Shown: positions 44,300 through 54,427, numbered from the stretch's first letter. The stretch: 64,000 nucleotides of DNA from Sinomicrobium kalidii (GCF_021183825.1 NZ_CP089211.1:1736001-1800000), one strand, 5' to 3'. Notes: generated by a model not told the origin, from the letters alone. Program-made: numbers and translations.

Positions 44300-46045
44300 A
44301 TGTACACTATAGATATTGTCGTATTGGTCATATACCTTATAGGCCTCATCGGGATGGGAAGTATTTTTTCCCGCCTGAAAAATACCAGCGAAATGTTCGC
44401 TGCGGCCGGAAAGTCACCCTGGTGGCTCTCCGGTCTCTCGTCGTTTATGACCACTTTTTCCGCAGGGACCTTTGTTGTCTGGGGAGGCATCGCCTACCGT
44501 TTCGGCATGGTGAGCGTTTCCATTCTCATGGTAATAGGCATCGCTGCCCTGTTCGCCGGATGGTTCCTGGCCTCCAGATGGAAAAAATTCGGGTATACTT
44601 CTGCTGCAGAATTTCTCAACGACCGCTTCGGAAGGTCCCTGGTGCACTTCTATACCCTGTTGCAGGGACTCGTAGGCCTCTTTACCATGGGCGGGGCCGT
44701 CTATGCCCTGGCCGTGGTGATCACAGCACTGGTCCCCCTGTCCGAAGGGCATCTTCTTGCCAACCCTGAAACCGGATATCTTTCGGTTACTTTTACGTCA
44801 CTGGCACTTTGCGCCCTGGTGATCCTTATCACTTTCGGGGGCGGGCTATGGGCAGTGCTGATGACGGATGCCCTGCAATTTATCATCCTCTCGGCTTCTG
44901 TGCTCATCGTAGTCCCCCTGATCCTGGCCAAAATAGGGGGACCTTCGGAATTGTTCCGTTCGGCCCCGGACGGCTTTACCGAATTGGTCAATAGTGAGTT
45001 CTCCTGGTATTTTCTCATAGGGTGGAGCGTAGTTTTTTTCTTTAAGATCGGAGGTGAATGGGCATACGTTCAACGGTTTGTATGTGTCCCGAACAGTAAA
45101 GATGCCCAAAAGGCAACCTATCTCTTCGGCATCCTTTACATTGTAAGCCCTTTTATATGGATGATCCCTCCTATGGCCTACCGTATTCTCAATCCCGATG
45201 CAGACTATGAACAGGCTTATATCCTGGCCAGCCAGGAAGTCCTTCCGGCGGGTATGCTCGGACTGATGATCGCCGCCATGTGTTCGGCAACAGCCAGTAT
45301 GGCCACCACTCAGCTCAATGTCTTTGCCGGAGCGTTTACCACGGAATTTTACCAGCGTATTTTCCGCCCTGCTGCCACTGACGGGGAACTCGTAAAAGCC
45401 GGCCGCGTCTTTACGCTGTTTCTCGGGGGGATCATCATAGCCGGGGCGTTGCTCATCCCCGCCCTGGGCACTTATACCGGCTATATCCTGGCCTCTGTAG
45501 CTATACTTACCGGCCCCCTTGTACTACCGACCATCTGGGGACTGTACTCCAGGAAAATAGGTATCCGTACCGCATGGGCAGTTACCATAATAAGTATTGT
45601 ATTCGGGCTGACCATAAAGATCGGCTTTCAACAAGACGGATTCCTTACCGGATTCTCCGCCCTCTCCGGTATGGCCTCTGCCATACAGGTCCATGAACGC
45701 CTGACAGAAGTTATTGTGGGAACCCTGTTACCACTGCTACTCCTGGCCGTATGCGAGGCTTTCAGCAAGGAAATTTACCCCGGATGGAACAAAGTACAGC
45801 ACAACCGGGAAACATATACAGAAGGCTTCTCGTCAAATGCTTCGGCCCTGCCTGCCAGGTTATGTGCATGGTCTTCCATTATCGTAGCCATACTTATGGC
45901 ACTGATAGCCCTGCTGGGTGACGAAAAAGGGATGCTGGTACTATCCTTCAGCATAGGCCTTGCGCTTTTGGGCGCAACCATACTCTGGTATCAAAAAAAG
46001 AAAAATAAGTACAACATCATAATTTCAGACGAACGAACTAAATAG
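44300..46045 (+). CDS. Sodium:solute symporter (SSS family)
   Basis: Inner-membrane sodium-driven uptake carrier for sugars, polyols or organic anions. The 581-residue protein is hydrophobic throughout with about 13-14 predicted helices, starting MYTIDIVVLVIYLIGLIGMG and including the family-typical WLSGLSSFMTTFSAGTFVVWGG near residues 38-60 and MIAAMCSATASMATTQLNV near 330-348, which forms part of the sodium site region. It lies 60 bases behind susD and 6 bases ahead of the FAD oxidoreductase, so it is co-transcribed. It is one of two inner-membrane carriers in the locus, with the MFS permease at 50672. The solute is not readable from sequence. Confidence 0.93.
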   Translation: MYTIDIVVLVIYLIGLIGMGSIFSRLKNTSEMFAAAGKSPWWLSGLSSFMTTFSAGTFVVWGGIAYRFGMVSVSILMVIGIAALFAGWFLASRWKKFGYTSAAEFLNDRFGRSLVHFYTLLQGLVGLFTMGGAVYALAVVITALVPLSEGHLLANPETGYLSVTFTSLALCALVILITFGGGLWAVLMTDALQFIILSASVLIVVPLILAKIGGPSELFRSAPDGFTELVNSEFSWYFLIGWSVVFFFKIGGEWAYVQRFVCVPNSKDAQKATYLFGILYIVSPFIWMIPPMAYRILNPDADYEQAYILASQEVLPAGMLGLMIAAMCSATASMATTQLNVFAGAFTTEFYQRIFRPAATDGELVKAGRVFTLFLGGIIIAGALLIPALGTYTGYILASVAILTGPLVLPTIWGLYSRKIGIRTAWAVTIISIVFGLTIKIGFQQDGFLTGFSALSGMASAIQVHERLTEVIVGTLLPLLLLAVCEAFSKEIYPGWNKVQHNRETYTEGFSSNASALPARLCAWSSIIVAILMALIALLGDEKGMLVLSFSIGLALLGATILWYQKKKNKYNIIISDERTK

Positions 46046-46051
46046 TACATC

Positions 46052-47446
46052 ATGAAGTACATCACGGAAAAAGGAAAAAAGACCCCCGTAAGAACAGAAG
46101 CAGATATCATCGTCGTAGGCGGCGGGCCTTCCGGAATTACAGCCGCGCAGGCCGCTGCGGAAGATGGCCTGAAGGTTATCCTCGTGGAAAACCGCAGCTT
46201 CCTGGGCGGGAACATGACCATAGGCCTGCCCGTCCTCGGGTTTCTCGGGCAAAAAGGAAACCAGATCATCAAGGGGCTCCCCCAGAAGTTCATCGACAGA
46301 CTGGCCGAACAGGATGCAGCCAGCGAACACCGTCCCTGCCCGCTGCATATGAGCATTACCCTGGTAGAGCCTGAAGCCGTTAAAAATACCGCACTGGAAA
46401 TGCTCCTCGAAAGCGGGGTCGAGGTATTGCTGTACACCTATTTTGTCGATGCTGTCGTTGAAAATGACCGGATAAAAGGGATCGTCATAGAGAGCAAAGC
46501 AGGAAGAGAAGCCATTCTGGCCGAAACGGTCATCGATTGCAGTGGTGATGCCGACGTAGCTTACCGGGCAGGTGTCCCCTGCGAAAAGGGAAATGAAAAA
46601 GGCGGGATGCAACCCCCTACCCTGATGTTCTGTATGAGCGGCGTGGATACCGAAAAGCTCCGCATGAGCATCGCCAATGAGCACCGTACCTACCTTACCG
46701 ATTTTATACCCGCAGAATATTTCGGGCAAAACCATCAGTTTATCGTAGTAGGATTACGCGGCCTGATGAACAAGGCCCGCAACGAGGGATTTACGCTCAA
46801 CACGGAAAGGACCATTATTATAACAGGCCTCCGTAAAGGCGAAGTATGGATCAACATGTCCAGCGTGCACGGCGTAGACGGTACAAAACCGGAAGACCTG
46901 ACCCATGGTGAGGTAAAGGGCCGGGAACAGATCAAAGATATTCAGAAATACCTCATGGCATACGTGCCGGGGTTTGAAAAGGCTTTCTTTACCAAAATGG
47001 CCCCGTTCCTCGGTATCCGGGAAACCCGGAGGATCGTAGGGAAATATGTAATGACCAGCAAAGACGTCCTGGAGTGCAGGCGGTTCGACGACGCCATCGC
47101 CGTAGCCAGCTATCCGCTGGACCTTCACCATCCGCACGACGGCGGCTGTACCCTGACCTGGTGCGGGGATTGCTATGATATCCCCTACGCCTCCCTCGTG
47201 CCGCAACGTATTGAAAATCTGTTGGTAGCGGGAAGGGCCATCTCCACTACGCACGAAGCCATGTCTGCCATACGCGTAATGGCACCCTGCATGGCCATGG
47301 GAGAAGCTGCCGGAAGGGCGGCAAGGCTGGCCATTCGCAACGAGATATTGCCTTCCGCCCTGGATGTTCGCCTCGTACAAAAAGAACTCCTCGAAAAAGG
47401 GGCTTACCTGAATGAAGAAATCGCCTTAAACCGACAAGAATTATGA
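46052..47446 (+). CDS. FAD-dependent oxidoreductase (FAD_oxidored family)
   Basis: Cytoplasmic flavoprotein. The 464-residue product has an N-terminal dinucleotide-binding loop VVGGGPSG at residues 21-28, the FLGGNMTIG segment usual in this family, a mid-domain DCSGDADVAYRAGVPCEKG near 165-183, and a C-terminal FAD-binding block (LLVAGRAISTTHEAMSAIR then APCMAMGEAAGRAA). No signal peptide. The family is common next to SusCD and symporter genes in Bacteroidota, but the substrate is not established; in this locus a polyol or sugar-acid oxidation is plausible. The stop overlaps the start of the next gene by four bases (ATGA), showing tight coupling. Confidence 0.9.
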   Translation: MKYITEKGKKTPVRTEADIIVVGGGPSGITAAQAAAEDGLKVILVENRSFLGGNMTIGLPVLGFLGQKGNQIIKGLPQKFIDRLAEQDAASEHRPCPLHMSITLVEPEAVKNTALEMLLESGVEVLLYTYFVDAVVENDRIKGIVIESKAGREAILAETVIDCSGDADVAYRAGVPCEKGNEKGGMQPPTLMFCMSGVDTEKLRMSIANEHRTYLTDFIPAEYFGQNHQFIVVGLRGLMNKARNEGFTLNTERTIIITGLRKGEVWINMSSVHGVDGTKPEDLTHGEVKGREQIKDIQKYLMAYVPGFEKAFFTKMAPFLGIRETRRIVGKYVMTSKDVLECRRFDDAIAVASYPLDLHHPHDGGCTLTWCGDCYDIPYASLVPQRIENLLVAGRAISTTHEAMSAIRVMAPCMAMGEAAGRAARLAIRNEILPSALDVRLVQKELLEKGAYLNEEIALNRQEL

Positions 47447-48360
47447 GACCAGACAGTACCCAAAATAAAGTCCGGAACTGCCTACTATCGGGCATCTTCT
47501 TCCTGATGTTTTGTGCTTTTTCGATGGCACAGGAAAACAAGGCATCCCTTAAGGTCATAAGTGCCAATATCCGTGTAGCACTTTCCCGGGACAAAGAAAA
47601 AGGACATGGGTGGGACAGCAGAAAAGACCTGCTTTTCGATATTCTGAAAAGCCACCAACCGGACATCATTTGCCTCCAGGAGGTACTCGAAGTCCAGAAC
47701 AGCGATCTTAAAGATGCTTTTCCCGGTTTTACGGCCCTCGGTTTTGAAGGCCCGGAAATGGATGCCCATCAGGACGGGGAATATCACGGGATTGCCAAAA
47801 ACCCCATTATGTTTTCCAGGGAAAAGTACGAACTGATCTCAGCCGGGACTTACTGGTTGTCCGAGACTCCCCAGTTAGGCGGCACAAAGTCATGGAACAC
47901 AGCCAGGGCGAGGCACGTGAACTGGGTCCGGTTAAAAGATCGGGCTACGAACAGGGAATTCCGGGTCCTGAATACCCATTTGGATCATGTTTCCAGCGAA
48001 GCGCGTAAACGGCAGGTTTCCATGATCGTCGAAGAAGGTGATCAATACCCGGAGGATTTTCCACAGCTCCTGACGGGCGATTTCAATGCAGATATAAAGT
48101 CTGCCCCCATTGATATGGTCAAAACCAGATGGATAGACAGCTATGCCGAAGTTCACGGTGAAGAAGACCCCGGGCATACGGTACACGGATTTAAGGGAAG
48201 GGAGTACGGAAAGAATTCCAATAAAAAGCATAAAGGCAAAGTGGATTTTATCTTTTACAGAGGCCCTGTGAAGGCCAGGTCCGCAAAGGTTATCAGAGAC
48301 AATCGCAATGGAGTCTATCCCAGCGACCACTATTTTGTATCGGTCGAATTAGCCCTTTAA
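47443..48360 (+). CDS. Secreted endonuclease/exonuclease/phosphatase-family phosphoesterase
   Basis: Metal-dependent phosphoesterase of the DNase I/sphingomyelinase fold. The 305-residue protein has a signal peptide (LLSGIFFLMFCAFSMAQE), so it acts in the periplasm or outside. The complete active site is visible: SANIR with Asn, CLQEVLE with Glu, NTHLDH, GDFNAD with Asp and Asn, GKVDFIF and SDHYFVS with the final Asp-His pair. Members act on nucleic acids, phospholipid headgroups or inositol phosphates; with NPP- and GDPD-type neighbours, a phospholipid- or glycan-phosphodiester role is more likely than nuclease action. It overlaps the upstream gene by 4 bases and precedes the NPP gene by 19. 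Confidence 0.92.
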   Translation: MRPDSTQNKVRNCLLSGIFFLMFCAFSMAQENKASLKVISANIRVALSRDKEKGHGWDSRKDLLFDILKSHQPDIICLQEVLEVQNSDLKDAFPGFTALGFEGPEMDAHQDGEYHGIAKNPIMFSREKYELISAGTYWLSETPQLGGTKSWNTARARHVNWVRLKDRATNREFRVLNTHLDHVSSEARKRQVSMIVEEGDQYPEDFPQLLTGDFNADIKSAPIDMVKTRWIDSYAEVHGEEDPGHTVHGFKGREYGKNSNKKHKGKVDFIFYRGPVKARSAKVIRDNRNGVYPSDHYFVSVELAL

Positions 48361-48379
48361 AAAGATATTTATTTTTACT

Positions 48380-49711
48380 ATGAAACTGTTCTCGTTAACT
48401 CTACTGCTTTCCGTTTTATTCGGATGGAACTGCTACGGACAAAGGTCCCGCCATGTGGTATTGATCACTATTGACGGTTTTCGTCCCGAATTTTATCTCG
48501 AACCTTCATGGGGAATGGTCAATCTCAGGCAAATGAAGGAGAACGGGGTTTGTGCTACAAGCGTGGATGGCGTTTTCCCTACGGTGACCTTTGTGAACCA
48601 CACTTCCATTATTACAGGGGAAAAGTCGGCAAAGCACGGTATTTTGTACAATGCCCCCTTCAAACCCAAAGGCGAGCGCAGTGAATGGTACTGGTTCTAT
48701 GATGCCATTAAGGTTCCGACCCTTTGGGATGCCGCCAAGAACAATGATCTCACCACGGCTGCCGTCAACTGGCCGGTTTCTGTTGGCGGTCCTATTGATC
48801 ATAACATCCCCATTATAAAAATGAAAGGGAAAGACCGCCTTGAGGTGATAAAAAAGTATTCCACCCCGGCCGGCCTTTTTGAAGAAGTACAGCAAAACGC
48901 TACCGGCACCCTGGAACCGGAAGATTTTATGGTCCGGGAAAATTACCTTGCCATGGATGCCAATGTAGGAAGGATAAGTGCTTATATCATCCGAAAGTAT
49001 AAACCCTCCCTAATGACCATCCGCTTGTCTGTAGTTGACCATTTTCAGCATAAGTACGGCAGGAACGGCAAAATGGTGAAGGCGGCAGTAGCCGGGGCAG
49101 ACCGCGCTATCCGCGATATCATTGAAGCCCTTGACCGTGCCGGTATCAGAGAAAACACGACTGTACTTGTTACCGGGGACCATGGTTTTGTGAACACCCA
49201 TACCGCGATCGCCCCCAATATATGGTTGAAAGAAGAAGGCCTTTTGGACGAAAAGGGAGACTGGAAGGCGCAATTCCACACCGTAGGCGGTTCCGCGTTT
49301 TTAATGCTGAAAGACCCGGATGATACCGGGAGCCTGCAGCAGGTGAGGGATATCCTGCAAAAAAGGCCGCCCGGCGAAAAAAAGTTATACCAATTTATAG
49401 AACGAAAAGAACTGGACAGTTTAGGGGTGGACAGCCGGCCATCTTTTGGTTTAAAGGCTTTGCCGGGAGTAGTCTTTAAAAATTCCATAGAAGGAGAGGT
49501 CATAAGGCCCCATAGATTAGGTACCCACGGGTACTACCCGGACACTCCCGGAATAAAAACCGGTTTTGTCGGTTTCGGGGCGGGGATGAGAAACGGGCTC
49601 CGTGTAGATCGTATGGGGCTTGAGGATATAGCCCCATTGGTCGCAGAACTTTTGGGAATGGAATGGAGATCTGAAGGCGGGGTTTTATTAAAAGGAATGC
49701 TAAACAAATAA
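48380..49711 (+). CDS. Secreted NPP-type phosphodiesterase (alkaline-phosphatase superfamily)
   Basis: Ectonucleotide pyrophosphatase/phosphodiesterase-like enzyme that cleaves phosphodiesters. The 443-residue product has a signal peptide ending CYGQ and the two-zinc site of the family: Asp in LITIDGFRPEF (about residue 32), the Thr nucleophile in FPTVTFVNHTS (about 66-69), VDHFQHKYG, TGDHGF and FHTVGGSAF. These differ from PhoA-type phosphatases, which use Ser, so this is a different enzyme from that at 23303. NPP relatives hydrolyse nucleotides, lysophospholipids or glycerophosphocholine. It follows the EEP gene by 19 bases and precedes the GDPD gene by 8. Confidence 0.92.
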   Translation: MKLFSLTLLLSVLFGWNCYGQRSRHVVLITIDGFRPEFYLEPSWGMVNLRQMKENGVCATSVDGVFPTVTFVNHTSIITGEKSAKHGILYNAPFKPKGERSEWYWFYDAIKVPTLWDAAKNNDLTTAAVNWPVSVGGPIDHNIPIIKMKGKDRLEVIKKYSTPAGLFEEVQQNATGTLEPEDFMVRENYLAMDANVGRISAYIIRKYKPSLMTIRLSVVDHFQHKYGRNGKMVKAAVAGADRAIRDIIEALDRAGIRENTTVLVTGDHGFVNTHTAIAPNIWLKEEGLLDEKGDWKAQFHTVGGSAFLMLKDPDDTGSLQQVRDILQKRPPGEKKLYQFIERKELDSLGVDSRPSFGLKALPGVVFKNSIEGEVIRPHRLGTHGYYPDTPGIKTGFVGFGAGMRNGLRVDRMGLEDIAPLVAELLGMEWRSEGGVLLKGMLNK

Positions 49712-49719
49712 TATAAGTT

Positions 49720-50661
49720 ATGTACGTTAAGCCGTTTTTTATTTTTTCAGCGCTTTGTGTGTTTTTTCACTCGCATGCACAAACCACAGAGATCAATACA
49801 TTAAACTTCAGGAACGTGTCTGATACTAAAAACTATTTTCAGTATACAGAAAATGTGTTTCCTGTAATCAGTGCCCATCGCGGGGGAGCCGGAACAAATT
49901 ATCCGGAGAACTGTATCGCCACACTGGAATACACCTTAAGTCAAACACCCGCAATTTTTGAGATAGATGCCCGCCTCACTAAAGATAACAAGGCCGTATT
50001 ACTGCACGATAAAACCCTCGAACGCACTACTTCGGGGAAGGGCAAACTCAGGGACCACACCCTGGATGAGATAAAAAATATTCAGTTAAAAGACCCGGAA
50101 GGCAATATCACATCCTACCGGATACCCACACTGGAAGAAGCCATTCAATGGAGTAAGGGAAAGACCCTGCTCAACCTGGATGTCAAGGACGTCCCCCTGG
50201 AAATGAAGGCAAAACTGATAAAAGAGCACGATGCTTTTCACCATGTGATCTTTACCGTGCACAATGCAGGGGAAGCCAGGTTCTTTTATGACTTCGATCA
50301 CCGGAGTATGTTCTCTGCATTTGTAAAGACCAAAGAAGCCCTTGTCTCTTATGAGAAGGCAGGCATCCCCTGGCAGAATGTCCTGATAGCCTATGTAGGA
50401 TCAGAAAGCACAAAAGAAAACAAAGCGCTATACGACTTACTCCACCAGAGGGGGGTGATGGTCATGGTTAGCGCAGCACCTGTTTATGATAAAATGGAAC
50501 GCCGTGAAAAACGTGCAGAAGCCTATCGGAAGATCCTGGAGGACGGGGCCGATATTATTGAAACAGATCGCCCGGCAGAAGTTGCCGAAGCCATAAAAGA
50601 GATGTACCCGGAAAAAAGTACGAAATACAACTATTGGAAAACCGAAAAAATGAAAAACTAA
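49720..50661 (+). CDS. Secreted glycerophosphodiester phosphodiesterase
   Basis: GDPD/GlpQ-family enzyme that hydrolyses glycerophosphodiesters to glycerol 3-phosphate and an alcohol. The 313-residue protein has a signal peptide ending HSHAQ. TIM-barrel active-site blocks are all present: SAHRGGAGTNYPENC with the catalytic His and Glu, EIDARLTKD with metal ligands, LLHDKTLERTTSGKG with the second His, and LLNLDVKD. The same fold includes teichoic-acid hydrolases, which is relevant given the polyol-type genes downstream. It is 8 bases behind the NPP gene and 10 ahead of the MFS permease. Confidence 0.94.
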   Translation: MYVKPFFIFSALCVFFHSHAQTTEINTLNFRNVSDTKNYFQYTENVFPVISAHRGGAGTNYPENCIATLEYTLSQTPAIFEIDARLTKDNKAVLLHDKTLERTTSGKGKLRDHTLDEIKNIQLKDPEGNITSYRIPTLEEAIQWSKGKTLLNLDVKDVPLEMKAKLIKEHDAFHHVIFTVHNAGEARFFYDFDHRSMFSAFVKTKEALVSYEKAGIPWQNVLIAYVGSESTKENKALYDLLHQRGVMVMVSAAPVYDKMERREKRAEAYRKILEDGADIIETDRPAEVAEAIKEMYPEKSTKYNYWKTEKMKN

Positions 50662-50671
50662 ACCATAACTT

Positions 50672-51979
50672 ATGTCAGGCAATCAACCACCAAAACTTTC
50701 TTTGAATTCATTGTGGAACAAGGCAGGCCCGCCCAGACAACTCACCTGGGGATATCTGGGGATCCTGATCTTTATGATGGGCGACGGCGTAGAACAAGGC
50801 TGGCTTAGCCCTTATTTGATCGAAAGGGGAATGCTAATGCAACATTCGGCTACCTTATTTACCATGTACGGGGTTGCCATCGCCATATCTTCCTGGTTTT
50901 CGGGAGTGCTGGCGGAAAGCTTCGGCCCCAAAAAAACCATGTTAATGGGCGTGATACTATATATCCTCGGAACAATCGGTTTTGTAGGATACGGTCTCCC
51001 GGACCTGAATTACGGTATTATGCTTTTTATGTATACGGTCAGGGGGTTCGGTTATCCGCTTTTCGCGTATTCGTTTTTAGTATGGATAACCTATCGCAGC
51101 CCTCAGCATAAACTGGGGAGCGCCGTAGGTTGGTTTTGGTTTGTCTTTACAGGAGGGTTAAATGTCCTTGGAGCTTATTATTCCAGTTGGGCCATAAAAG
51201 AACTCGGCTATCTGAACACCTTGTGGAGTTCTATTTTCTGGGTATTGGTCGGGGCTTTCTTCGCCATTATCCTGAATAAGGACAAATTTAAGGCATCCAT
51301 AAACAAAAAGCGAAATACCAAAATGCAGGAGTTGATAAAAGGCCTGACGATCGTCAGGGAACAACCCAAAGTATTTATCGGAGGGATTGTCCGCGTTATC
51401 AATACTACGGCCCAGTTTGCCTTTCCTGTATTTATTCCCACCTATCTGGCCGGTTATGGTTTTAGCACCACGGAATGGCTTCAGATCTGGGGGACGATCT
51501 TTACGGCCAATATTGCTTTTAACCTGATCTTCGGTTTTGTGGGAGATATATTCGGATGGCGCAATACGGTGCTGTGGTTTGGCGGTGTCGGTTGCGGGAT
51601 CACTACCCTGCTCTTTTTCTATTCGCCGGTCATATTCGGAAACAGCTTTTGGCTGGTGATGTTGTGCGGCATATTGTGGGGCGTTTTATTAGCCGGTTAT
51701 GTTCCACTGTCGGCCCTGGTCCCTTCCCTGGTAAAAAAGGACAAAGGGGCGGCCATGGCCATATTAAACCTGGGAGCCGGCCTTGCGGTTTTTGCCGGTC
51801 CTGCCATTGTAGGACTGTTTATCGGTTCTATCGGAAGTAAAGGCGTGGTGTGTATCCTGGCCGGCCTTTATTTCTTAAGCGCTATCCTCACCTATTTTAT
51901 AACCCTTCCGGAGCATACAGAAACCGCTTCGGGCATCACAAAAACAAACGCGGCAAAAGCAACTAAACGTTTTATTTAA
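50672..51979 (+). CDS. MFS permease of the polyol (RbtT/DalT/CsbX) type
   Basis: Inner-membrane secondary transporter with about 12 helices, 435 residues. Its first helix region (LTWGYLGILIFMMGDGVEQGWLSPYLIERG) resembles the ribitol/D-arabinitol permease group in my memory, with the GDGVE and GWLSPYL segments as the recognisable parts; this is a family judgement, not a substrate proof. An MFS inter-helix motif follows (GVLAESFGPKKTM). The gene lies between the secreted GDPD and the cytoplasmic dehydrogenase, fitting uptake of a dephosphorylated polyol. Confidence 0.85.
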   Translation: MSGNQPPKLSLNSLWNKAGPPRQLTWGYLGILIFMMGDGVEQGWLSPYLIERGMLMQHSATLFTMYGVAIAISSWFSGVLAESFGPKKTMLMGVILYILGTIGFVGYGLPDLNYGIMLFMYTVRGFGYPLFAYSFLVWITYRSPQHKLGSAVGWFWFVFTGGLNVLGAYYSSWAIKELGYLNTLWSSIFWVLVGAFFAIILNKDKFKASINKKRNTKMQELIKGLTIVREQPKVFIGGIVRVINTTAQFAFPVFIPTYLAGYGFSTTEWLQIWGTIFTANIAFNLIFGFVGDIFGWRNTVLWFGGVGCGITTLLFFYSPVIFGNSFWLVMLCGILWGVLLAGYVPLSALVPSLVKKDKGAAMAILNLGAGLAVFAGPAIVGLFIGSIGSKGVVCILAGLYFLSAILTYFITLPEHTETASGITKTNAAKATKRFI

Positions 51980-51996
51980 TTAAAAATCTGAACAAA

Positions 51997-52962
51997 ATGA
52001 AAATTCTTATAACGGCGCCCTATAATGAAAAGAGCCTGGAAGAACTGAAAACCTCTTTTGGGGAAATTATCTATAAACCCTGGAAAACCCAGGGAAGGGC
52101 CTACAATGAAACCGAACTTATAGCCCTGTTGTCCGAACACCAGGCCGATGCCCTGATTACCGAACACGACGATGTTTCCGAAAAGGTTATCGAAAATTTC
52201 CCCAATCTCCGGTTTATAGGGGTTTGCCGGGGTACTCCTTCCAATGTTGCCGTACATAAGGCCGGGGAACTGGGTATTTCCCTGTTCCACACCCCGGGGC
52301 GCAATGCGCAGGCCGTAGCCGAGTTGTTCCTGGCCGGGGTCATTATCCTGTTGCGCAAAGTAGTGCCCGCAACCGCATGGCTGCAAGGTGAACAATGGGA
52401 AAAAGGGGCTCATACTTCCTACCTCCAATTTAAGGGTAACGAACTGGCCAACAAGACCATCGGGCTTGTGGGATTTGGCGATATAGGCCGGAAAATCGCC
52501 AGAATGACAAACGCCTTCCCCTGCCACATACAGTATTACGATCCCTATGTATCTACAGACGATCCGCTATATAAAAGTGTTTCTCTCGAAACCCTGTTCG
52601 AGACCAGCGATATTGTTTCCGTACATTTACCTGTAAACGAAGAGACCACCGGCATGATCGACAAGCGCCTGTTTGACAAAATGAAAAAAAACGCCATTTT
52701 TGTCAATACGGCCCGGGCTGCCGTAGTAGACCGGGAGGCCCTGCTGGAAGCCCTGGAAAACAAACACATCCTGGGCGCTTACCTGGATGTATTTGACCAT
52801 GAGCCTCCGGACGAAACAGATTACAGGATCATCCACCTGCCCAATGTCTTTACCACCCCGCATATTGCCGGGGCCACCCATGAAGTGGAGGACCATCATT
52901 CGTTTATAATGAATGCCAAATTGCTGGAAACTTTTCAAAAATCCAAAACCAAAGCCATTTAA
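51997..52962 (+). CDS. D-2-hydroxyacid dehydrogenase-family NAD(P) oxidoreductase
   Basis: Cytoplasmic enzyme of the phosphoglycerate/D-lactate dehydrogenase superfamily, 321 residues. The Rossmann loop GLVGFGDIGRKIA is near residues 155-167; VNTARAAVVDREAL carries the catalytic Arg; DVFDHEPPDE carries the Glu; and TPHIAGATHE carries the catalytic His. All three catalytic residues are present, so it should be active on a 2-keto or 2-hydroxy acid. The exact substrate is open. Three bases separate it from the first FGGY kinase gene, a close pairing that suggests the substrate belongs to the same sugar-acid or polyol route. Confidence 0.9.
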   Translation: MKILITAPYNEKSLEELKTSFGEIIYKPWKTQGRAYNETELIALLSEHQADALITEHDDVSEKVIENFPNLRFIGVCRGTPSNVAVHKAGELGISLFHTPGRNAQAVAELFLAGVIILLRKVVPATAWLQGEQWEKGAHTSYLQFKGNELANKTIGLVGFGDIGRKIARMTNAFPCHIQYYDPYVSTDDPLYKSVSLETLFETSDIVSVHLPVNEETTGMIDKRLFDKMKKNAIFVNTARAAVVDREALLEALENKHILGAYLDVFDHEPPDETDYRIIHLPNVFTTPHIAGATHEVEDHHSFIMNAKLLETFQKSKTKAI

Positions 52963-52965
52963 CCG

Positions 52966-54411
52966 ATGAACACCGACAAAACATTAAATTATCTGGTAAC
53001 CGATATCGGAACGGGAAATGTACGGGTAGCCCTTATCGATTCCGACGGAGAACTCAAAGGGATTGAGCGGGACGAAGTACATTATCACGGGGATAACACG
53101 CATCCGGAAGCCCTCTGTTTTGATCCCGGACAGTTGTGGGACCAGATCATGGCACTGGCCAAAAAACTGTTGTCCCGGTTTCCAGACACTGAGATCAAGG
53201 CCATTACAGCATCCAGTCAACGGGAAGGGATCGTCCTCACGGACCGGGAGGGCCATAACCTTATCGGCCTTCCCAACCACGACCACAGGGGCAGGGAATG
53301 GGAATCCGTCGTTACCGATCCCGAAAAGATATACCGCCTTTGCGGAAGGTATCCGGGCTCCATTTTTTCAGCATTAAAACTGTACGGCATTAAAAAGAAA
53401 CGCACTGATCTGTTCGATGCCACGGAAACCTTTATGAGTATCAGTGACTGGGCGCAATACCAGTTTTCCGGGGTCACGGGATACGAGCATTCCCAGGCTT
53501 CGGAGACACTGCTATATGATGTTTCGGCCAGGCAATGGTCCGCCGGATTATGCAGGGAATTTGATATAAACCCCGATACCCTTCCCCCCCTGAGGGAATC
53601 GGGGACCCTGCTCGGCACCGTTTTACCTGAAATTGCGGAAGAACTCGGTATTTCCACGGAGACCGAAGTGATCGTTGGCGGTGCGGACACCCAACTCGCC
53701 ATTCACAGCACCCGTCCCGAAACCGATGATGTGATCGTGGTGGCCGGGACCACGACCCCGATTGTAAAACTGCTTCCTTCCTATACGCTGGACCCCCGTA
53801 TGAAAACCTGGACCGGAAGGCATACCGACCCGGACCATTTTGTACTGGAGACCAACGCCGGGGTTACAGGCCTGAACTACCAGCGTTTAAAATCCCTGCT
53901 CTATCCCGATTGCGGATATGAACGTATCGAGGAAGAAATGAAACCATACAACGATCCGTCGTGTACGGCTTCTCTCGGGTCCCTTATCGCTTCCGAGACA
54001 AACCCGATAACTTCCGGGGGATTCCGGTTTAGCACACCCCTCTCCGATCACCTGAAACGGTCGGACTTTATGCTGGCTACCTTGTGGGACATGGCTTTTT
54101 GCATCGCGGAAAACTACAAATACCTGCAATCGGTGAACGGCCATGATAAAGACTACATCTGGGGATGCGGCGGCGGATTTCAGAGTGCCACACTTGCCCA
54201 GATCCTTTCTGATGTATTGCAGAAAAAAATAAGGATCCACACCGGGTTTGAACACGCTACAATAGCAGGAGCGGCTTATTGCTGCAACCAGACATACGGG
54301 CTGGAAGTGCAGCCTCCGGAAGACTCCATCACCGAATATACCCCCAAAAACAAAGTACCGGTATCCATTTCGGATGCATGGCAACAAACCAGAAGAACTT
54401 TTACCAAATAA
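52966..54411 (+). CDS. FGGY-family carbohydrate kinase, LsrK-like
   Basis: ATP-dependent kinase for a sugar or polyol, 481 residues, two actin-like domains. DIGTGNVRVALID at residues 13-25 is the phosphate-1 loop, GGADTQLAIH near 240 contains the catalytic Asp, and VVAGTTTPIV and WGCGGGFQS near 400 are the second phosphate and adenosine loops. The ASSQREGIVL and MSISDWAQYQFSG segments resemble those I recall in AI-2 kinase LsrK, so this belongs near that clade rather than to xylulokinase or glycerol kinase. It sits between the dehydrogenase (3 bases) and the second kinase (16 bases). Substrate unproven. Confidence 0.9.
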   Translation: MNTDKTLNYLVTDIGTGNVRVALIDSDGELKGIERDEVHYHGDNTHPEALCFDPGQLWDQIMALAKKLLSRFPDTEIKAITASSQREGIVLTDREGHNLIGLPNHDHRGREWESVVTDPEKIYRLCGRYPGSIFSALKLYGIKKKRTDLFDATETFMSISDWAQYQFSGVTGYEHSQASETLLYDVSARQWSAGLCREFDINPDTLPPLRESGTLLGTVLPEIAEELGISTETEVIVGGADTQLAIHSTRPETDDVIVVAGTTTPIVKLLPSYTLDPRMKTWTGRHTDPDHFVLETNAGVTGLNYQRLKSLLYPDCGYERIEEEMKPYNDPSCTASLGSLIASETNPITSGGFRFSTPLSDHLKRSDFMLATLWDMAFCIAENYKYLQSVNGHDKDYIWGCGGGFQSATLAQILSDVLQKKIRIHTGFEHATIAGAAYCCNQTYGLEVQPPEDSITEYTPKNKVPVSISDAWQQTRRTFTK

Positions 54412-54427
54412 ATACCAAAAAAGAAAC